From contig CBDFKF010000004.1 in assembly GCA_965248765.1 (NCBI GenBank), forward strand, positions 2,294,001 to 2,358,000: a stretch of 64,000 nt of DNA, read 5' to 3'. Below the pieces are notes generated by a model. That model saw nothing but the letters and a program-made list of their open reading frames with translations. It had not been told where the DNA came from and searched no databases. Below are positions 37,057 through 46,504 of this stretch, in pieces. A program made the translations under genes and the position numbers. This DNA is from CBDFKF01 sp965248765. Lineage in GTDB: Bacteria > Pseudomonadota > Alphaproteobacteria > VGEJ01. The stretch's first letter is position 1. Each line of letters starts with the position of its first letter.

Positions 37057-40000
37057 ATGACATCAGCCACCCAGGAAAGCAAAGCCGGGCGCATCACCGA
37101 GCTCGTCGACTATCTGCAGGGTAGGCTCGCGGCTGACCAAGCGCCGCCCATCGAGCACTTCCTCAAGACCTACTACGAGTGGGTAGCTCCCGAGGATGTC
37201 GTCGATCGTCCCGTCGAGGCCCTCTACGGCGCAGCGTTCAACGCGTGGAAGCTGGGTGAGCGGCGGGCGCCCGGGCGCCCCAAGGTGCGTGTCTACAATC
37301 CGGTGTTCGACCAGCACGGCTGGTCCTCACCCCACACTATCGTCGAGATCGTCAACGACGACATGCCGTTCCTCGTCGATTCGGTGGGCGGCGAGATCGA
37401 CCGCCTAGGATTGACCAACCACCTGATCGTCCATCCGGTCATTCGCGTTAGACGCGACGATGACGGCAACCGGATCGCGCTGCTCGATCGCGAGGAAGAG
37501 GCTGCCGATGCCATCGCCGAATCGGTCATGCATCTCGAAGTCGACGCGGTGTCGGCCGACGAGCGTCTCGAAGTCATTCGCCTCGGTATTGAGAAAGTGC
37601 TGGGCGATGTCCGCGCTGCGGTCGAGGACTGGGAACCGATGCGAGCCAGGCTTCGCGATGCGATCGAAGGTCTCGAGCGCCGACCGCCACAGCTGCCGGC
37701 GGAGGAAGTGGACGAGGTTCGCGACTTCCTCGACTGGGCCGGCGATGACCATTTCACTTTCCTCGGTTGCCGCGATTACGACGTTGTGCGCGGCAACGGC
37801 ACCTTCACCCACAAGGTGGTTGAGGGATCGAGCCTCGGTGTGCTGCGCGACCCGGGTGTACAGATCCTCCGTGGCCGGACCGAGCTCGCCGCACTCACGG
37901 AGGAAGTGCGGCACTTCCTCGATACTCCCGATCCAATCATCATTACCAAGGCCAACGTGCGGGCGACGGTCCACCGGCGCGTGCACATGGACTACATCGG
38001 GGTCAAGCGCTATGGGGCCAGTGGCGAAGTCGTGGGTGAGCGGCGTTTTGTCGGCTTGTTCACCTCCGTCGCATACAACCGCACCCCGGGTGACATCCCC
38101 TACCTCCGGCGCAAGATCGCGCGGACGTTAACGCGGGCCGGGTTCGAGCCGTCCAGCCATGATGCCAAGGCGTTGCTCAACGTCCTCGAGACATATCCGC
38201 GCGACGAACTCTTCCAGATCGAGGAGGACACGCTCTTCGACATCACCACCGGCATCCTGTTGTTGCAGGAGCGCCCGCGGATTGGCCTGTTCGTGCGGCG
38301 CGACCGCTTCGGCCGATTCTGCTCGTGCCTGGTTTTCATCCCGCGCGAGCAGTACACGACCACACTGAGGAATCAGGTCGAAGACATTCTGGCGAGTGCC
38401 TTCGGGGGCCGCGTTTCCGCCTACTACACCTTGCTTGGCAACTCTGCGCTCGCACGCCTTCACGTCATCGTCGTCGCAACGGGCGCCGCCATGGCGACAC
38501 CCGACCTGGAGGTAGTGGAAGCGCAGATCGTGCGCGCAGCCCGTTCGTGGAAGGACGATTTATACGGCGCGCTCATTGAGCACTTCGCGGAAGAGGAAGG
38601 GAATCGGCTTCGCGGCATCTACCTCGATGCCTTTCCGATCGCCTACCGCGACAGCTTCACGCCGCGCGAGGCGCTCCTCGACATTGAGCAGATGGAGGCG
38701 CTAGGTGCCAGCGGCGCGATCGGAATCAACCTCCATCGCCCACTCGAGGCAGACGATGACTCGGTTCGCCTCAAGATCTACAACTGCGACGACCCCATCG
38801 CCCTCTCGGACTGCTTGCCGATCCTCGAGAACCTGGGCTTACGGGTGATCGAGGAGCTCCCCTATTGCGTGAGCCGGCAGAACGGCGAGGCGCGGGTGTG
38901 GATCCAGGACTTCTTACTGGTCGAGCCAGGCGGCCGAGCGTTCGATCCGGGGCCCGTCAAGAGCGCCTTCCAAGAGGCGTTCGTACGCGTTTGGTCTGGC
39001 GCGGCGCAGGATGACGGATTCAATCGTTTGGTGCTGCGCGCCGGGCTCACGTGGCGCGAGGTCATGATGCTGCGTGCTGGCTGCAAATATCTGCGTCAGG
39101 CACAGATACCGTTCAGCCAGAATTACATGGAGGACACGCTCTACCGCCATCCCGACATCGCTGTGATGTTGATCGCGCTATTCCACGGCCGCTTCGACCC
39201 CGCCAAGGCGGACGAGGCAGGAAGAACAGTGAGCTCGCTGCTAGTCGCGATCAATGAGGCCTTGGAAAAGGTCGAAAGTCTAGATGAGGATCGAATCCTG
39301 CGGCGCTATCTCGAGCTCATTCAGGCAACGTTGCGCACCAACTTCTACCAGCCTGGCGCCGACAGCGAACCTAAGCCTTACTTCTCGTTCAAAATCGACA
39401 GCATGGCCATCGCCGAGCTGCCCCTGCCGCGCCCTCTGACCGAGATCTTCGTCTATTCGCCGCGGGTAGAAGCGGTGCACCTGCGCGGCGGCAAGGTCGC
39501 ACGCGGCGGCATTCGCTGGTCGGACCGTCGCGAGGACTTCCGTACCGAAGTGCTGGGCCTGATGAAGGCGCAGATGGTCAAGAACGCCGTCATCGTGCCT
39601 GTCGGCTCGAAGGGCGGATTCGTGTGCAAGGCGCTCCCGCGGAGCGGTGAGCGCGCCGCCGTGATGGCTGAGGTCATCGCCTGCTACGAAACGATGATGC
39701 GGGGCATGCTCGATCTTACCGACAACCTCGTTGGCGGGGCCGTGCGAAAGCCGCCCGAATGCGTCTGCCACGATGTCGACGATCCGTACCTGGTCGTCGC
39801 CGCCGACAAGGGCACCGCCACCTTCTCCGACATTGCCAACGGAATCGCCAAGGACTACGGCTTCTGGCTCGGCGATGCCTTTGCCTCTGGCGGCTCCGAA
39901 GGCTACGACCACAAGAAGATGGGCATCACGGCGCGCGGCGCCTGGGAGTCGGTCAAGCGCCACTTCCGCGAACTCGGGATCGACACGCAAAACGAAGATT

Positions 40001-41901
40001 TCACGGTCATCGGAGTCGGCGACATGTCGGGGGATGTTTTCGGCAACGGCATGTTGTTGTCCCAACACATCAAGCTGCTCGCCGCCTTCAATCATCTGCA
40101 CATTTTCTTTGATCCGGATCCGGACCCCACGGTGAGTTTTGCGGAGCGTCAGAGGCTGTTCGCGTTGCCTCGTTCAAGCTGGTCCGAGTACGACCCGAGC
40201 TTGATTTCCGAGGGTGGGGGCGTTTTCGAGCGGCGAGCGAAGTCAATTGAACTTAGCCCGCAGATGCAGGCCTTGATCGAGACACCGCGCGATCACATGA
40301 CGCCGAATGAGTTAGTCCGGGCACTCATCAAGATGCCGGCCGATCTCCTGTGGTTCGGCGGTATCGGCACATACGTGAAGGCCCGTGGAGAAACAAACGC
40401 CGAGGTCGATGATCGCGCCAACGATGCCCTCAGAATCGACGCGAACGAAGTCCACTGCAAGGTGGTCGGAGAGGGCGCCAACCTAGGCCTCACCCAAAGG
40501 GGGCGCATTGAGTTCGCGGCGGCGGGCGGTCGGATCAACACCGATGCCATAGATAACTCGGCGGGCGTCGACTGTTCCGACCATGAGGTCAACATCAAGA
40601 TATTGCTGAACGCCGTCTCCGAAGACGGCGAGATAACGGAAAAACAGCGCAATCGCCGACTCGCCGAGATGACCGACGAGGTGGCCGAACTCGTGCTGCG
40701 CCACAATTACATGCAGACCCAGGCCATCTCGGTCGCGTTGGCACAACCCGAGCGGCTGCTCGATGCCGCCTCTCACTTTATGCGTAAGCTCGAACGCCGC
40801 GGCCTCCTCGACCGCGGGCTCGAACATCTCCCCGACGACGAGACAACCGCTGAGCGGCGCACCGCGGGTCGAGGCCTGACACGGCCCGAAATAGCGGTGC
40901 TGTTGGCCTACGCCAAGACGACGCTCTACGACCAGTTACTGGGGAGCGATGTCCCGGAGGATCCTCAACTCGGCACCGATCTCATCCGGTATTTCCCCGT
41001 GCCGCTACAGGAGGAGTTCGGCGGGCCGATCACCAACCACCGTCTGCGCCGCGAGCTGGTTGCAACTTCCGTCGCCAACAGCCTCGTCAACCGCGCCGGC
41101 CCGACCTTCATCAGCGATATCGAGGAGGAGACGGGCCAACCCGCCAACATCGTCGCACGCGCCTACGCGGCGACCCGCGAGGTGTTCGGCTTGCGCGAGT
41201 TGTGGACGGCGATAGAGGGGCTCGACAACCGAGTCGACGCGGCGATTCAGACGCGGATGCTGATCGAGATGATTGAGCTGGTGCGGCGTGGCACGTTGTG
41301 GTTCATCCGCAACCTACCACAGCCCCTGGATATCGCCCGGACCGTCGACTCCTTTGCGCCAGGGATTGCGGCGCTCGCTGAGGTACGCGAGGGTCTGCTG
41401 ACTGATTTCGACCGCGACGCTTGCTTGCGTCGCATTGAATCACTGATCGCTGAGGGTGTGCCCGAGGTCGTCGCGGCGCGCGTCGCAGCGCTCGACCCGC
41501 TCTCGGCAGCATGTGACATCGTCCAGGCCGCCACCAGCAGCGAACGCCCGGTCGTGGATGTCGGTCGCGTCTATTTCGCGGTCGGCGCACATCTTGGCCT
41601 CGACTGGCTGCGGGCGGCGGCCGATATCATCGCCGCCGAGGACTACTGGCAGCGGCTGGCAGTGATCGTCATCGTCGAGGATCTCTACAGCCAGCAGCGG
41701 GCTCTCACGACCCGGGTCATCGCGGCCGCGAACGGAGCAGTCGGCGAAGACGCCGTGGCCGGCTGGGTGGAACTGAACCGCATCGCGGTCGCGCGGACCA
41801 GGGACCTTATCGCCGAGTTCAAGGCCGCGGGCAGCATCGACGTCGCGCGGCTCGCGGTCGCCAACCGTTACGTGCGCAGCATGATCATCGGCACATCGTA
41901 A
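37057..41901 (+). CDS. NAD-specific glutamate dehydrogenase, about 180 kDa type
   Basis: 1614 aa, the length of the large bacterial NAD-GDH family that deaminates glutamate to 2-oxoglutarate. The N-terminal half (to about 690) holds ACT-like regulatory regions. The catalytic domain contains GGKVARGGIRWSDRREDFRT, KNAVIVPVGSKGGFVCK and VVAADKGTATFSDIANGIAK. A C-terminal helical domain follows with RRELVATSVANSLVNRAGPT. ATG 37057 has GGAGG upstream, but at long spacing. One intact frame. Its stop is three bases from the convergent purH stop. Confidence 0.97.
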   Translation: MTSATQESKAGRITELVDYLQGRLAADQAPPIEHFLKTYYEWVAPEDVVDRPVEALYGAAFNAWKLGERRAPGRPKVRVYNPVFDQHGWSSPHTIVEIVNDDMPFLVDSVGGEIDRLGLTNHLIVHPVIRVRRDDDGNRIALLDREEEAADAIAESVMHLEVDAVSADERLEVIRLGIEKVLGDVRAAVEDWEPMRARLRDAIEGLERRPPQLPAEEVDEVRDFLDWAGDDHFTFLGCRDYDVVRGNGTFTHKVVEGSSLGVLRDPGVQILRGRTELAALTEEVRHFLDTPDPIIITKANVRATVHRRVHMDYIGVKRYGASGEVVGERRFVGLFTSVAYNRTPGDIPYLRRKIARTLTRAGFEPSSHDAKALLNVLETYPRDELFQIEEDTLFDITTGILLLQERPRIGLFVRRDRFGRFCSCLVFIPREQYTTTLRNQVEDILASAFGGRVSAYYTLLGNSALARLHVIVVATGAAMATPDLEVVEAQIVRAARSWKDDLYGALIEHFAEEEGNRLRGIYLDAFPIAYRDSFTPREALLDIEQMEALGASGAIGINLHRPLEADDDSVRLKIYNCDDPIALSDCLPILENLGLRVIEELPYCVSRQNGEARVWIQDFLLVEPGGRAFDPGPVKSAFQEAFVRVWSGAAQDDGFNRLVLRAGLTWREVMMLRAGCKYLRQAQIPFSQNYMEDTLYRHPDIAVMLIALFHGRFDPAKADEAGRTVSSLLVAINEALEKVESLDEDRILRRYLELIQATLRTNFYQPGADSEPKPYFSFKIDSMAIAELPLPRPLTEIFVYSPRVEAVHLRGGKVARGGIRWSDRREDFRTEVLGLMKAQMVKNAVIVPVGSKGGFVCKALPRSGERAAVMAEVIACYETMMRGMLDLTDNLVGGAVRKPPECVCHDVDDPYLVVAADKGTATFSDIANGIAKDYGFWLGDAFASGGSEGYDHKKMGITARGAWESVKRHFRELGIDTQNEDFTVIGVGDMSGDVFGNGMLLSQHIKLLAAFNHLHIFFDPDPDPTVSFAERQRLFALPRSSWSEYDPSLISEGGGVFERRAKSIELSPQMQALIETPRDHMTPNELVRALIKMPADLLWFGGIGTYVKARGETNAEVDDRANDALRIDANEVHCKVVGEGANLGLTQRGRIEFAAAGGRINTDAIDNSAGVDCSDHEVNIKILLNAVSEDGEITEKQRNRRLAEMTDEVAELVLRHNYMQTQAISVALAQPERLLDAASHFMRKLERRGLLDRGLEHLPDDETTAERRTAGRGLTRPEIAVLLAYAKTTLYDQLLGSDVPEDPQLGTDLIRYFPVPLQEEFGGPITNHRLRRELVATSVANSLVNRAGPTFISDIEEETGQPANIVARAYAATREVFGLRELWTAIEGLDNRVDAAIQTRMLIEMIELVRRGTLWFIRNLPQPLDIARTVDSFAPGIAALAEVREGLLTDFDRDACLRRIESLIAEGVPEVVAARVAALDPLSAACDIVQAATSSERPVVDVGRVYFAVGAHLGLDWLRAAADIIAAEDYWQRLAVIVIVEDLYSQQRALTTRVIAAANGAVGEDAVAGWVELNRIAVARTRDLIAEFKAAGSIDVARLAVANRYVRSMIIGTS

Positions 41902-41904
41902 CCG

Positions 41905-43488
41905 CTAATGCCGGAAGTGGCGCTGGCCGGTGAACACCATGGCCAACCCCGCTTCGTCGGCGGCCGCGATCACCTCGTCGTCGCGGCGCGAGCCGCCCGG
42001 TTGAATCACGGCGGTTACCCCCGCCTCGGCCGCCGCCTTCAGGCCATCGGCGAACGGGAAGAACGCATCGGAGGCCACCACTGAGCCTTCTGTGAGCGGT
42101 GCCGCCGAACCAGCCGTGGTGGCGGCGTCGCGGGCCTTGGCGATGGCAATGCGCGCGGCATCGACGCGGCTCATTTGGCCGGCGCCGATCCCGACCGTCG
42201 CCCCGTCCTTCGCATAGACGATCGCGTTCGACTTGACGTGTTTCGCCACCATAAAGGCGAACAGTAGATCCACAAGCTCCTGCTCATTGGGCGTGCGCCG
42301 GGTTACGGTCGTGAGGTCGGCCGCACCGACGCGCCCACCGTCTCGCGACTGGAGCAAATAGCCACCCGCTATACTGCGCAGAGTGGCGCCGGGGGCCGAT
42401 GGATCCGGCAAGTCGCCGCTGAGAAGAAGGCGCAGGTTCTTCCTTTCAGCGAGATGAGCGCGCGCGTCTGCATCGGCATCGGGGGCGATCACGACCTCGA
42501 CGAACAGCTTGGCGATCTCGGCCGCGGTCTCGGCATCGAGCGGCCGGTTGGCCGCGATGATGCCGCCGAACGCGCTGACCGGATCGCACGCAAGCGCGCC
42601 GCGATAGGCCGTGCCAAGACTCTCAGCCGTGGCGACCCCGCAGGGGTTCGCATGCTTGATGATCGCGACCGTCGGCTGTTCACGGAACTCGGCAACCAGT
42701 TCGAACGCCGCATCGGTATCGTTGATGTTATTGAAGCTGAGCCCGCGCCCCTGGATCTGGCGTGCCGTCGCCGCCCCGGCCCGCTGCGTCCCACCGACGT
42801 AAAGCGCAGCATACTGGTGCGGATTCTCGCCGTAGCGCAGCACGGCGGTCCGCTGCGCCGCGAAAACCAGCCGCTCCGGCAAGGGCCCGTCCACCTCTCG
42901 CCCGAACCACGCACCAACCGCCGCATCATATGCGGCAGTGTGTGCAAACGCCTTTGCCGCGAGCTGTCGCCGCAGGTCAAGGTCGGTGCCGCCTCCATGT
43001 GCGCCTATCGCGTCGCGGAGGACTGTGTAGTCGCCGGGCTCAACAATGACCGTGACGAAGGCATGGTTCTTGGCGGCGGCGCGGATCAACGCCGGGCCGC
43101 CGATGTCGATGTTCTCGATACACGTCGGAAAATCGGCGCCGCTGGCCACCGTCTCCTCGAACGGATAGAGGTTGACGATGACGAGATCGATCGCAGCGAT
43201 ATCATGGCTAGTCATCGCCTCGGTGTGTGCTGGGTCATCGCGCAAGGCAAGAATGCCGCCATGGACCTTTGGGTGCAGCGTCTTCACCCGTCCGTCCATC
43301 ATCTCGGGAAAGTCGGTATAGGTGCTGACGTCGGTGTGGTCGATCCCGGCGGCCGTCAGTGTCCGCGCGGTGCCGCCAGTGGAAAGGATCTCGATCCCGT
43401 GCTCCGCCAGGAATTGGCCTAGCTCGACCAATCCCGATTTGTCCGATACCGAGATCAAGGCCCGCCGCAGCGGCGAAGGCGAGCTCAT
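41905..43488 (-). CDS. purH: Bifunctional AICAR transformylase / IMP cyclohydrolase
   Basis: 527 aa. An N-terminal MGS-like IMP cyclohydrolase domain (ALISVSDKSGLVELGQFLAE, STGGTARTLTAAGI, VKTLHPKVHGGIL) is followed by the transformylase domain with YGENPHQYAALYV and the catalytic KHANPCG near residue 265. It performs the last two steps of IMP synthesis. Its ATG overlaps the stop of the WbpM-like gene as ATGA, so a purine gene is translationally coupled to a polysaccharide gene here. Confidence 0.98.
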   Translation of the reverse strand: MSSPSPLRRALISVSDKSGLVELGQFLAEHGIEILSTGGTARTLTAAGIDHTDVSTYTDFPEMMDGRVKTLHPKVHGGILALRDDPAHTEAMTSHDIAAIDLVIVNLYPFEETVASGADFPTCIENIDIGGPALIRAAAKNHAFVTVIVEPGDYTVLRDAIGAHGGGTDLDLRRQLAAKAFAHTAAYDAAVGAWFGREVDGPLPERLVFAAQRTAVLRYGENPHQYAALYVGGTQRAGAATARQIQGRGLSFNNINDTDAAFELVAEFREQPTVAIIKHANPCGVATAESLGTAYRGALACDPVSAFGGIIAANRPLDAETAAEIAKLFVEVVIAPDADADARAHLAERKNLRLLLSGDLPDPSAPGATLRSIAGGYLLQSRDGGRVGAADLTTVTRRTPNEQELVDLLFAFMVAKHVKSNAIVYAKDGATVGIGAGQMSRVDAARIAIAKARDAATTAGSAAPLTEGSVVASDAFFPFADGLKAAAEAGVTAVIQPGGSRRDDEVIAAADEAGLAMVFTGQRHFRH

Positions 43489-45470
43489 TCAGCGCTCGCC
43501 GCGGCGCGCTCATCCGATGCCGCACCATGTGTGGCAACAGATTCAGGGCCGCTGTACTCGGGTACCAGCGCCCCTAGAAGCGCCAGGGTCTTCTCGGTGG
43601 CGCGCGAAGTGGCCGCCGTCGTCAAGCGATCGAGCTGCGGCGCGAGCCGCCCATAGTCGATCAAACGCGGTGCCGCCAGCATGATGCCGTCGCAGGATGT
43701 CGGCACCAAGCGTTCGGCCTCGTGCAGCAGCTCCTCTTGGAGCTTCTCGCCGGGGCGAAGCCCGGTGAAAACGATCGCGATGTCTTTGTCTGGCCGCCGG
43801 CCGGCTAAGCGGATCATTTGTCGCGCGAGGTCCTGAATCCGCACGGGCTCCCCCATGTCGAGGACTAACAGCTTGCCACGTAGGGTCACATCGTCCTGCG
43901 GCAGCGCCGAGGCCTGCAGCACCAGTTCCACCGCCTCTCGCGTCGTCATAAAATAGCGGCTGACGTCCGGATGGGTCACGGTGAGTGGCCCGCCGGCGGC
44001 AAGCTGCCGGCGGAATAACGGCACGACCGACCCGGTTGAGCCCAGCACGTTGCCAAATCGGACTGTCACGAAGCGGGTGGGCGCACCGCGCCTGGCCTCG
44101 GTCGCCCCAAGGGCCTGGCACAACATTTCGGCCACCCGCTTGCTCGCCCCCATCACCGATGACGGGTTTACCGCTTTGTCAGTCGAGATCAGCACGAATG
44201 TGTCGACGCCAGCATCACGGCAGGCTTCGGCGACGAGGCGCGTGCCGAGGACATTGGTGAGCACCGTTTCGTTGGGATTGCCTTCGCTAAGCGGCACATG
44301 TTTGAAGGCGGCGGCGTGGAAGACGAGCTCCGGCTGCTCCCGCGCCAACAGATCAGAGATGCGGACCGGATCGCGTACATCCCCGAGGAAGGTGCCTCGC
44401 GACAGCTCCGGGAACCGCTCCGAGAGCTCCTGATCGATCCGGTAAAGGTTGTGTTCGCCATTGTCGAGGAGCGCGATACGCGCCGGGCCAAGCGCCGATA
44501 CCTGGCGTGATAGCTCGCCGCCGATTGTCCCGCCGGCGCCGGTCACCATCACCCGCCGGCCGGCGATCAGCGACCGCATCGCTGATCGATCGAGCACCCT
44601 TTGCGGCCGGCCGAGGAGATCCTCAACCCCGACTGGGCGCACCTCTGAACCATCGGCAGGTGTCCTCGCTTCGACGCCCTCGCCCTGACCGCGAAAATCG
44701 GTGAGGCGCGGCAACCGAGCCAGCGTCATACCCGTCCGGTCGGCGAGATCGAACAGCCAGCGGACCTGCGCACCATCAATCGTATCGGAGGCGAGAATCA
44801 GCCGCTGCGGGCGGCGGCCGCGCGCACTTAACCGCTCGATGATGGTCGGGGCCTCAGCGATAGTCCCGAACACACGTACCCCGCGAATGTTGCGGCCGAC
44901 CCGGCCCGGTTGATCGGCGACGATGCCGACGACGGCGTACGGCGCGCCCCGCGCACGCGCCATCTCGCGAATGAACGTTTCTGCCGCGTCGACGGCCCCC
45001 ACAAGCAGCACGGGCACCCGCTCACTGCTCGCGCGGGCGAAGATGTGGGTGAGGCTGCGATCCTTGAGAAGCCGCCACACCAGTCGCGGCAGACCCAACA
45101 TCAGGATCAGGAGTGGCCAGTTGATGAACACCGAAGTGCGCGGATAGTCCGCGAGCCGGGTGAGCGCGAACAGCATCGGAAGGAAGATCAGGACGGCGAG
45201 CGTCACCGCCCGCGCTATGCCGATAAAGTCGTTGAGAGAGGCGTAATGCCAGATCCCGCGGTACAGCCCTGTCCACCAGAAGATGACGGCGCTGACCAGG
45301 GTGAAGACTAGCGTCCCCTCCCAAACCAGGCCAATCGGCTGGACCGCGCCCAACGTCCAGTAGCGCAGCCAAACCGCGATCTCGAAAGAGGCGGCCGCCA
45401 TCACGAGGTCGTGGGTGGCGACCGCGGCAATCCGCATGTTGATGCGTGGCAGTGCTGGGTTGTCAGGCAT
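43485..45470 (-). CDS. WbpM/CapD-type nucleotide-sugar 4,6-dehydratase, membrane-bound
   Basis: 661 aa: four N-terminal transmembrane helices (about 15-125), a first nucleotide-binding region, then an SDR domain with TGAGGTIGGEL at 310-320, DVRDPVRISDLL, HAAAFKHVPLSE and STDKAVNPSSVMGASKR. WbpM-type members replace the catalytic Tyr by Met in this motif, as seen here, and act as UDP-GlcNAc 4,6-dehydratases. The product feeds bacillosamine- or FucNAc-type sugars into surface glycans. Overlaps the WecA-like gene by eight bases upstream and purH by four bases downstream. Confidence 0.93.
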   Translation of the reverse strand: MPDNPALPRINMRIAAVATHDLVMAAASFEIAVWLRYWTLGAVQPIGLVWEGTLVFTLVSAVIFWWTGLYRGIWHYASLNDFIGIARAVTLAVLIFLPMLFALTRLADYPRTSVFINWPLLILMLGLPRLVWRLLKDRSLTHIFARASSERVPVLLVGAVDAAETFIREMARARGAPYAVVGIVADQPGRVGRNIRGVRVFGTIAEAPTIIERLSARGRRPQRLILASDTIDGAQVRWLFDLADRTGMTLARLPRLTDFRGQGEGVEARTPADGSEVRPVGVEDLLGRPQRVLDRSAMRSLIAGRRVMVTGAGGTIGGELSRQVSALGPARIALLDNGEHNLYRIDQELSERFPELSRGTFLGDVRDPVRISDLLAREQPELVFHAAAFKHVPLSEGNPNETVLTNVLGTRLVAEACRDAGVDTFVLISTDKAVNPSSVMGASKRVAEMLCQALGATEARRGAPTRFVTVRFGNVLGSTGSVVPLFRRQLAAGGPLTVTHPDVSRYFMTTREAVELVLQASALPQDDVTLRGKLLVLDMGEPVRIQDLARQMIRLAGRRPDKDIAIVFTGLRPGEKLQEELLHEAERLVPTSCDGIMLAAPRLIDYGRLAPQLDRLTTAATSRATEKTLALLGALVPEYSGPESVATHGAASDERAAASAE

Positions 45471-46491
45471 GACCAGGTGCGGGTGGAGCGGTCACCGGCT
45501 TGCGAGTAGCAAAATACCACAACAATCCAAGCGTTAACGCGGCCCCCCCGATCAGCCACACGACGCTGAGAGGAGATATTACGGCGTTAAGCGCGGCCAG
45601 CACGATGAGGCCGAGATTGACGACAAGGATCACGCGGGTGACGCTATCGTGGCGGCCTAGGGCGCGCGCGGCGTGCTGGTAGAAGTGGCCGGCATGTGCA
45701 CGCCACACAGCCTCCCCTGCAAACGCCCGGCGCATCAACGTCAGCGTCGCATCGGCGAGGTAGTAAAGCGGCAAGAGCAAGGCCGGCACCCAGTGGCCGA
45801 CCGCGGCCGCGGAGAGCAGCAACCACCCGACCCAGAATCCGAGCGGGATACTGCCGACATCGCCAAGGAAAATGCGCGCGGGGTGGCGATTCCACCACAG
45901 GAAGCCGACGGCCGCTGCCGCGGTGCAGAGCCCTCCGTAGGCGACATCGCCGGGCCCGGCTGCAAGCGTCATCGCAAGGAATAAACCAACGCCGATCGAG
46001 AACGTCTCGATCCCTGTGATGCCATCGATGCCATCCATGAAGTTGTAGAGGTTGACGAACCACAGCCATACCAGCGCCGCCAGTGCGCGATCGGCGACGA
46101 GGGGGAGCAGGCCTTGAAAGACCAAACCGTCGGCCGGCAACGCCGCGGTGCCGACCGCAACAACGGCGATCTGGCCACCCAGGCGGATCAGAACCGGCAG
46201 AGCCCGCACGTCATCGCGAAATGACAGCGCTGCGAGCCCGAAGCCAAGACCGAGCACGATCGCCGTCGCTGTGGCGGCTGCGGTTCCCATGGCCGCTCCC
46301 CAGGTCCACGCCACGGTGATGGCGGCCACGAGTGCGATGCCACCGCCCCGCGGCGTGGGTACGGTGTGGCTCGATCGAACATTTGGGACATCGAGCATGC
46401 CGCGCCGTTCGAGCCACCAGAGAACCAAACGCGTGAGGCTGAACGCCAGCACACCCGCCGCCACCACCCCAACCGGCCAGGTCCAGTTCAT
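45463..46491 (-). CDS. WecA/WbpL-like undecaprenyl-phosphate sugar-1-phosphate transferase
   Basis: 342 aa from ATG 46491, chosen as the first Met of the hydrophobic part; the frame is open to 46752 over the glycosyltransferase gene. Multi-helix glycosyltransferase family 4 protein with SSHTVPTPRGGGIALV (N-terminal loop), ALSFRDDVRAL, the catalytic NLYNFMDGIDGITGIE and ARIFLGDVGSIPLGFWVG. It transfers a GlcNAc/FucNAc-type phosphosugar to undecaprenyl phosphate to start O-antigen or capsule units. The donor is not readable. Lies in the GT-WecA-WbpM-purH operon. Confidence 0.9.
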   Translation of the reverse strand: MNWTWPVGVVAAGVLAFSLTRLVLWWLERRGMLDVPNVRSSHTVPTPRGGGIALVAAITVAWTWGAAMGTAAATATAIVLGLGFGLAALSFRDDVRALPVLIRLGGQIAVVAVGTAALPADGLVFQGLLPLVADRALAALVWLWFVNLYNFMDGIDGITGIETFSIGVGLFLAMTLAAGPGDVAYGGLCTAAAAVGFLWWNRHPARIFLGDVGSIPLGFWVGWLLLSAAAVGHWVPALLLPLYYLADATLTLMRRAFAGEAVWRAHAGHFYQHAARALGRHDSVTRVILVVNLGLIVLAALNAVISPLSVVWLIGGAALTLGLLWYFATRKPVTAPPAPGHA

Positions 46492-46504
46492 TTTGAGCGG
46501 CGGC

